Shown: one piece after another, positions 35,409 through 39,983 of the stretch
Layout of the letters: every line of letters starts with the position of its first letter
Position numbering within the stretch: position 1 is the first letter of the stretch
Source of the DNA: Thermoleophilia bacterium
GTDB lineage: Bacteria; Actinomycetota; Thermoleophilia; Gaiellales; F1-60-MAGs149
Assembly (NCBI GenBank): GCA_009694475.1
Contig: SHUX01000005.1
Span: 1 to 39,983 of the forward strand
Direction: 5' to 3'
DNA length: 39,983 nucleotides
The notes under the pieces: model-generated
Told to the model about the DNA's origin: nothing
Databases searched by the model: none
Seen by the model: only the letters and a program-made list of their open reading frames with translations
Program-made: the position numbers and the translations under genes

Positions 35409-36424
35409 CGACTTCCCGCTTCCGGATGGCTGCCCTTGAACACGCGAAACAGGTATATCAGCGACGGCACGAGGATCGCGGAGCCGACCACGATGCAGCC
35501 GAGGTACACCGTCAGCATCTCATTTGAAGAGGCAGATTCTTGGAACGTCAGATACGGCGTCACGGCGTAAGGCCACTGCCCAGCACCCCACGCCCACAAC
35601 ACGACGAGGACGAACGCAACCGCCACATAACGCACCACACGATAGGCACCCGTTGCCGTGACCACGAACCCAAGCAGGCCGAGGACGCCCGCGAGCACGA
35701 CGAGGGGCAGCGCGCGCCCCGACAAGAGTTCGTACGAAAGCTCGGGCGCCTCGCTCCACGCGAGCGGCAGACCGAGCGCCGAGAACAGCGCCACGCCCCC
35801 ACCCGCAATCAGGGCGCGGCGGCGGAAGTCCTCACGCAGCGACCCCTCCGTCTCGACCATCAAAAACGTTGCCGCAACGTACGCGCAGATGGACACAGCG
35901 AGCAGGCCCGTCACGATCGGGAACGGCGCGAGCAACTCGCTCCACGGCACCATCAGCCAGCCACCATTGCCGTCCGGCTTGAGCGCACCAGCCGCGATCA
36001 CGCCAGCGCACCAGCCTAATGCGAACGGCGTGATCACACTCGAAACGCTGAACACCAGGCCCAACCAGCGCTGCACCAACGGCTCGTCCTCTGAGTGTGC
36101 CCGTAACACGAAGCCCGCACCACGCAAGATCATGCCGAGCAGGATCAGGCTGAGTGGGGCGAACAGTCCAATACAGAGCGCCGAGAACGCCTTCGGGAAG
36201 GCGGTAAACAAGACGGTGATCAGGAAGATGATCCAGACGTGATTGGCTTCCCAGACGGGACCCATCGCACGGCTAATCGCGCTGCGCTGCTGATCCTTGC
36301 GCTCGCCGAACGAGAGCAGATCCCAGATGCCACCACCAAAATCGGCACCCGCAAAGACCGCGTACATGCTGAGACCCGCGAGCAGCGTCAACACGGCAAG
36401 CGTGACGAGCGTAGGGTCAGTCAC
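35405..36424 (-). CDS. cydB: Cytochrome bd oxidase subunit II
   Basis: A 339-residue membrane protein that pairs with CydA in the quinol:O2 oxidoreductase. About nine hydrophobic helices are visible. Typical parts are YAVFAGADFGGGIWDLL near residue 21, GPVWEANHVWIIFLITVLFTAFPKAFS and LILLGMILRGAGFVLR. It overlaps cydA by 8 bases, so the two are coupled. Confidence 0.94.
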   Translation of the reverse strand: MTDPTLVTLAVLTLLAGLSMYAVFAGADFGGGIWDLLSFGERKDQQRSAISRAMGPVWEANHVWIIFLITVLFTAFPKAFSALCIGLFAPLSLILLGMILRGAGFVLRAHSEDEPLVQRWLGLVFSVSSVITPFALGWCAGVIAAGALKPDGNGGWLMVPWSELLAPFPIVTGLLAVSICAYVAATFLMVETEGSLREDFRRRALIAGGGVALFSALGLPLAWSEAPELSYELLSGRALPLVVLAGVLGLLGFVVTATGAYRVVRYVAVAFVLVVLWAWGAGQWPYAVTPYLTFQESASSNEMLTVYLGCIVVGSAILVPSLIYLFRVFKGSHPEAGSR

Positions 36425-37757
36425 CCGGCACCTCCACCGCCAACTCGGCCGCAGCGAGGCGCTGGCGCCGCTTGCGCGCCATTCGCAGCAAAATCGAGAT
36501 CATCAGCACCGTGATGACCAGATAGACAGCGCTAAAGAGAATGAACCAGCCGAGAATGCCCGTGGCTGTGGTAACACTGTCCTCGACCTTGAGCACGTTG
36601 TAGATCGCCCACGGCTGCCGCCCCGACTCGGTCGTAATCCACCCCGTCTCCATGCAGATGTACGCCGCTGGTCCCGTCGCCACCATCATCAGCAGGAACG
36701 GCTTGGCCTCCAGCCAGCGCGGGCGACGACGCCACGCGTAGAGAGCGATCAGCCCGGGCAACATCAGCGCGGAACCGATCGTAATCATCAGATCGTAGGC
36801 CGTGTGCACAATCAGCGTATTCGGCCAATTCTCCTCCGGAAACTCCTCCATGCCCTGCACCGTCGCGTTCGGATTGTTGTATGCGAGGATCGACAGCAGG
36901 TACGGGATTTCGACGCCACCGACGACCTCCTGCTTCTCGTCATTGGGAATGCCGAACAGCGTTAATGGTGCGCCCTCGGTCGTCTTGTACAGACCCTCCA
37001 TCGTGGCAAGTTTGAGCGGCTGGTTCTCCGTCACCTGCTGGGCGATCAGATCGCCAGTGACGAGTTGGATTGGCAGCACGATCGCCGCAAACACGAGGCC
37101 GATGGCGAGGCCTTTGCGGTGATACTCGTCCTTACGGCCGCGCAGCATCCCTGCTGCATAGACCGATGCAAGGGCAAACCCCGAGCAGACAAGCGCCGCG
37201 AAAAGCATGTGCGAGTACTGCGTCGGAAACGCCGGGTTCAACATCGCGGCAATCGGATCGATGTTCGTGATCGCACCGTTCGCATCTAGCGTGAAGCCCG
37301 CCGGCGTGTTCATCCACGCATTCGCGGAGACGATGAAGAACGTGGAGAGGAAGCCGCCGACCACGAGCGGGATGCCGCAGAGGAAGTGCGCACACGGCGT
37401 CAGTCGGTTCCAGCCGTACAGGTAGATAGCGAGGAAGATAGCCTCGATAAAGAACGCGAAGCCTTCGAGGCTGAACGGCATGCCGATGATGCCGCCGGCG
37501 AACTCCATGAAGCGCGGCCAGAGCAGTCCGAGTTCGAACGACAGCATCGTGCCGGAGATGGCGCCGATGCCGAACGTCACCGCAAAGGCCTTCGACCAGG
37601 TGCGGGCGAGATCGCGATAGACCTCATTGCGTGTGCGCAGCCAGAGGCCCTCAGCAATCATCAGCAGGGCCGGCATCCCGATGCCGAGAACGGCGAAGCA
37701 GATGTGGAACGCGAGCGAGGAGCCCATCTGGATGCGTGCTGCCATTAGTTCAGACAT
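36417..37757 (-). CDS. cydA: Cytochrome bd oxidase subunit I
   Basis: A 446-residue quinol-oxidising subunit. The b595/d ligand His is in SLAFHICFAVLGIG, the second His in QYSHMLFAALVCSGF, and the Met ligand probably in AYDLMITIG. The quinol site segment KLATMEGLYKTTEGAPLTLFG keeps the Lys and Glu of the E. coli enzyme. The Q-loop looks short. GRQPWAIYNVLKVEDSVT is present near the C-terminus. ATG 37757 has GGGGAGGGGAG 4-8 nt upstream; a longer frame is not needed. The operon is cydA-cydB-small membrane protein-oxidoreductase, giving high-affinity O2 respiration. Confidence 0.95.
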   Translation of the reverse strand: MSELMAARIQMGSSLAFHICFAVLGIGMPALLMIAEGLWLRTRNEVYRDLARTWSKAFAVTFGIGAISGTMLSFELGLLWPRFMEFAGGIIGMPFSLEGFAFFIEAIFLAIYLYGWNRLTPCAHFLCGIPLVVGGFLSTFFIVSANAWMNTPAGFTLDANGAITNIDPIAAMLNPAFPTQYSHMLFAALVCSGFALASVYAAGMLRGRKDEYHRKGLAIGLVFAAIVLPIQLVTGDLIAQQVTENQPLKLATMEGLYKTTEGAPLTLFGIPNDEKQEVVGGVEIPYLLSILAYNNPNATVQGMEEFPEENWPNTLIVHTAYDLMITIGSALMLPGLIALYAWRRRPRWLEAKPFLLMMVATGPAAYICMETGWITTESGRQPWAIYNVLKVEDSVTTATGILGWFILFSAVYLVITVLMISILLRMARKRRQRLAAAELAVEVPGD

Positions 37758-37822
37758 CGACTCCCCTCCCCCGGCAACCGTCGGACGGATCAACGATAGC
37801 GGGGGCGAGTAGTGCTGGTGGC

Positions 37823-38593
37823 TTAAATATCCTGAACGCGCCCAATTGCGTGCGACAACAGGCGACGTGGCGCGATGCGCGGCAACTGGGTAAAAATCTT
37901 GTTCGCAACGCCCGGCACGATTACGCGCTTACCCGACCGGAAGCCACTCCAACCGATACGAGCAACGGAGGCAGCATCCATCATCATCGGCCCCTTGACG
38001 AGACTGGCGCCCTGGCCGGAGCGATCTTGGAAGCCTGTCGCGACAGGGCCTGGGCAGAGCGCACTGACTGTCACGCCCGCGCTAGCGACCTCATGGGCGA
38101 GGGCCTCGGAGAGTGCGAGGACATAGTTCTTTGTGGCGTAGTACGTCGCGGCGTGTGGCCCCGACATGAAGCCCGCTACCGACGCAACATTGAGGACGCC
38201 GCCGCGACCGCGCTCGATCATGGCGGGCAGCACGAGCCGTGTCAGCGTGGTGAGCGCGGCGACGTTGACGCGCACCATGTCGTCGATCTCCTTGGGATCC
38301 GACTCCGCAAAGGACTCCCAGATACCGAAGCCTGCGTTGTTAACGAGGACGTCAATCGAGCGATCGATGCCGGCGACGATGCGTGCGGGTGCTTCGGGGT
38401 CGGTCAGATCGTCGGCAATGACACTGGCGGAGACGCGGTAGCGCGATGCGATTTCACCGGCCGCGGCTTCGAGCGCGTCTTTGCGGCGAGCAGTCAAGAC
38501 AACGTCGTAGCCATCGGCTGCTGCGCAGCGAGCAAGGTCGAGGCCAATGCCGCCAGAGGCGCCGGTGATAAGTGCGAGTGGTCGGTCAGTCAT
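37823..38593 (-). CDS. Short-chain dehydrogenase/reductase
   Basis: A 256-residue SDR of unknown substrate. Coenzyme motif LITGASGGIGLDLA near residue 8, VLTARRKD (Arg suggests NADPH), NNAGFGIWESF, and catalytic NVASVAGFMSGPHAATYYATKNY with the Ser-Tyr-Lys triad intact. PGPVATGF follows. ATG 38593 has GGAG about 7 nt upstream; an open upstream frame overlaps the next gene in another frame. It sits 65 bases before cydA on the same strand. Confidence 0.88.
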   Translation of the reverse strand: MTDRPLALITGASGGIGLDLARCAAADGYDVVLTARRKDALEAAAGEIASRYRVSASVIADDLTDPEAPARIVAGIDRSIDVLVNNAGFGIWESFAESDPKEIDDMVRVNVAALTTLTRLVLPAMIERGRGGVLNVASVAGFMSGPHAATYYATKNYVLALSEALAHEVASAGVTVSALCPGPVATGFQDRSGQGASLVKGPMMMDAASVARIGWSGFRSGKRVIVPGVANKIFTQLPRIAPRRLLSHAIGRVQDI

Positions 38594-38619
38594 GTCTTGC
38601 TCCGGTCTACGAGTACGAG

Positions 38620-38934
38620 TCACGAATACGAGAGAAATCCGCGGCCGCCGGCGAAGCGGTGGACGGCTTTCATGAATCCTGCCCATTCCATCCCCGGGAC
38701 TGACGTTCCGTGTGGCGGCCAGACACCAATTCCGCTGATTTCAATTCTACGTCGCCTCCAGCGAATAGAGACCTCCCACACCCCACCCTCAACGCTGCCC
38801 GTGCTCGGTGGTGCCTCCCACCCCCAGACACCTAGGCGGTCGAGCGCCTGCTCGAAGCGCTGCCACGTCTCGTCGCTGGGGGTAAAGATCGAGACATCCG
38901 CGAGCCCATCGTCATCCCATTGCCGATAGCGCAC
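38620..38934 (-). CDS. Small Trp-rich hypothetical protein
   Basis: A 104-residue basic protein with about nine Trp (RQWDDDG, ETWQRFEQ, VWGWEAPPS, VWEVSIRWRRRRIEISGIGVWPP, MEWAGF). No family is recognised. GTG 38934 is the first usable start after an in-frame TAG 18 bases upstream; no clear ribosome site is seen. It follows the remnant at 38950 on the same strand. Confidence 0.6.
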   Translation of the reverse strand: MRYRQWDDDGLADVSIFTPSDETWQRFEQALDRLGVWGWEAPPSTGSVEGGVWEVSIRWRRRRIEISGIGVWPPHGTSVPGMEWAGFMKAVHRFAGGRGFLSYS

Positions 38935-38949
38935 GACGGGCCCAATCAG

Positions 38950-39114
38950 CTATCCGAGCGCCAACAGCGCCCCTAAACCTGGTTCGGCCTCGAATGCGGC
39001 CTGATCTGTCCACGCGTCTGGATCCGCGGCGATGGCAGCACTCGTCAGGTCGAGCTGCCAACTCGACCCCACGGTGTTCGACACGGCAATCCTGAGTGCG
39101 TCGGGAAGTTCCAC
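38950..39114 (-). pseudogene. Short ORF, possible 3' remnant of a gene interrupted by a palindrome
   Basis: From GTG 39114 it would encode 54 residues (VELPDALRIAVSNTVGSSWQ...AALGALLALG-like end) with protein-like codon use. The same frame stays open further upstream (RFDGEFCERIA) until a TGA inside the 34-bp palindrome at 39145, with no good start there. Beyond the palindrome the frame is broken again by TAG. A gene whose 5' part was lost or split by the palindrome fits, but a genuine small gene is possible. Confidence 0.4.
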
Positions 39115-39144
39115 GGCAATACGTTCGCAGAATTCGCCATCGAA

Positions 39145-39178
39145 GCGGACATGATGGGCCCGGGCCCATCATGTCCGC
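39145..39178. repeat. 34-bp perfect palindrome, REP-like, near RAYT gene
   Basis: Centre between 39161 and 39162, no spacer. Arms are GCGGACATGATGGGCCC and its exact complement. It lies about 115 bases downstream of the RAYT stop, the usual place for a cognate REP. Against the palindrome at 7143, GACAT and TGGGCCC match at the same offsets (13 of 17 arm positions read by eye). Confidence 0.85.
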
Positions 39179-39293
39179 CCACCTGCAAGGAGTTCCGCGC
39201 GTCTTCGCTACACCCACGTCTGCACTGACCGCCGTCCAAAGGCCCAAGTTGCGCCACCCGCCAGTGCATCGTCTGAGTGCATACATGCTTTTG

Positions 39294-39983
39294 TCAGCCG
39301 AAATGAGGCCGGACCGCGCTCTGCGAGACCAGACGCCGAACGTGCCGTTCGGAGTATCCGGTGTCCTTGACGATGGCCTCCAGTGAAATTCCCACTTGCG
39401 CCATCACCAACACCCGGTGCTGTTTCAGTTCGAGTCGCGTCATAGGTGGCGGCGCAATCGGCGTGTCAGTCAACACGAATCGTTCGTACGCTTGCGCATC
39501 AACGAATCCGAATGCACGCAACACCTCATCACGATCGAACCACTCCGGCGCGACTCGTTTACCGAGCAAGATCGAGTGTGTACTCCAAACCCACTTCGCC
39601 GGGTCTTGCGCCAACTTGTGTAGCACCGGGTTCATCGGCACATACCGGATGAGGCGCTGAACATGCAGGTCATCCTCTGGGTGGACGACGTCGTAGCGAC
39701 GTCCAACGAGTGCCCCACGCCGCTCCTCGCGCCTGTTACGCACGTTCGCCAGCTTCGACAGCCCTCGGTGCATTGTTTCGGCCAGCGGCACGGCGTCGCC
39801 CCTAACTATGAGGTGGTAATGGTTACCTAAAAGGCACATCGCTAATACCTGCACACCGAATTCCAGTGACCGGTAGCCGATCTCCGTCCAGAAACACTGA
39901 GCATCGTCGTCATGTGGAAACAGAAAGTCGTTGTTCACGCTCCGACCAATCACGTGGAGCATGCGACCGCCATCGTCATATCG
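39294..39983 (-). CDS. REP-associated tyrosine transposase (RAYT, Y1/IS200-like), 5' end outside window
   Basis: A Y1-type HUH nuclease of the RAYT group, which is single-copy, lacks IS ends and acts on REP palindromes (family knowledge). Seen from the internal ATG 39962: the HUH pair in LLGNHYHLIVRG (His48, His50), catalytic Tyr in LIRYVPMNPV (about 107), and AKWVWSTHSIL. The C-terminal part (TRLELKQHRVLVMAQ...TGYSERHVRRLV) looks like a helix-turn-helix. The frame stays open to the window end, so the start probably lies beyond 39983. Confidence 0.87.
   Translation of the reverse strand, partial: RYDDGGRMLHVIGRSVNNDFLFPHDDDAQCFWTEIGYRSLEFGVQVLAMCLLGNHYHLIVRGDAVPLAETMHRGLSKLANVRNRREERRGALVGRRYDVVHPEDDLHVQRLIRYVPMNPVLHKLAQDPAKWVWSTHSILLGKRVAPEWFDRDEVLRAFGFVDAQAYERFVLTDTPIAPPPMTRLELKQHRVLVMAQVGISLEAIVKDTGYSERHVRRLVSQSAVRPHFG

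Overview
The window is a gene-dense stretch of a moderately GC-rich bacterial chromosome. The best guess is an aerobic or facultative actinobacterium. Support comes from a Streptomyces-subtilisin-inhibitor-type protein, a form I CO dehydrogenase, a bacterial SUI1/YciH factor, a topoisomerase with actinobacterial-type C-terminal repeats, and many promoters that appear leaderless. No rRNA, tRNA, CRISPR array, prophage or plasmid hallmark was seen, and no gene-free gap exceeds about 300 bases. The only mobile-type gene is a REP-associated tyrosine transposase (RAYT) cut by the right edge.

Layout. 1-9134: mostly single genes on alternating strands (imidazolonepropionase fragment, ABC exporter, His-rich unknown, acetyl-CoA synthetase-like enzyme, PHP phosphoesterase, SUI1 factor, Glu-Q-tRNA(Asp) synthetase, lipoprotein). 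9150-12366 (minus): carotenoid operon crtI-crtB plus a YbjN-like gene. 12484-17746 (minus): CO dehydrogenase operon coxG-coxM-coxS-coxL followed by an XdhC/CoxI protein fused to a YHS domain. 17919-22245: iron-type alcohol dehydrogenase, lipoprotein SSI-type protease inhibitor, type IA topoisomerase. 22376-29583 (plus): 2-oxoglutarate dehydrogenase E1, then glycolate oxidase glcD-glcE-glcF with a coupled membrane protein. 30145-32668 (plus): DrrA-type ABC exporter operon. 32665-37757 (minus): M20 peptidase, then cytochrome bd oxidase cydA-cydB with a small membrane protein and a quinone-oxidoreductase-like enzyme. 37823-39983 (minus): SDR, small unknowns, a possible gene remnant and the RAYT.

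How it fits together. CO oxidation (coxGMSL), glycolate oxidation (glcDEF) and the TCA-cycle E1 feed electrons to the respiratory chain, and cytochrome bd is a high-affinity terminal oxidase. This suggests a heterotroph that scavenges trace gas and small organic acids.

Two genome-scale patterns stand out. (1) At least 13 start codons lie 5-7 nt downstream of a TANNNT hexamer, which implies mostly leaderless mRNAs; this also helps fix start codons. (2) Three intergenic palindromes (34, 34 and 58 bp) share GACAT...ATGTC at the same distance from the dyad centre, and one lies about 115 bp from the RAYT gene, so they may be its cognate REP elements. All names come from reading the sequence without database searches.
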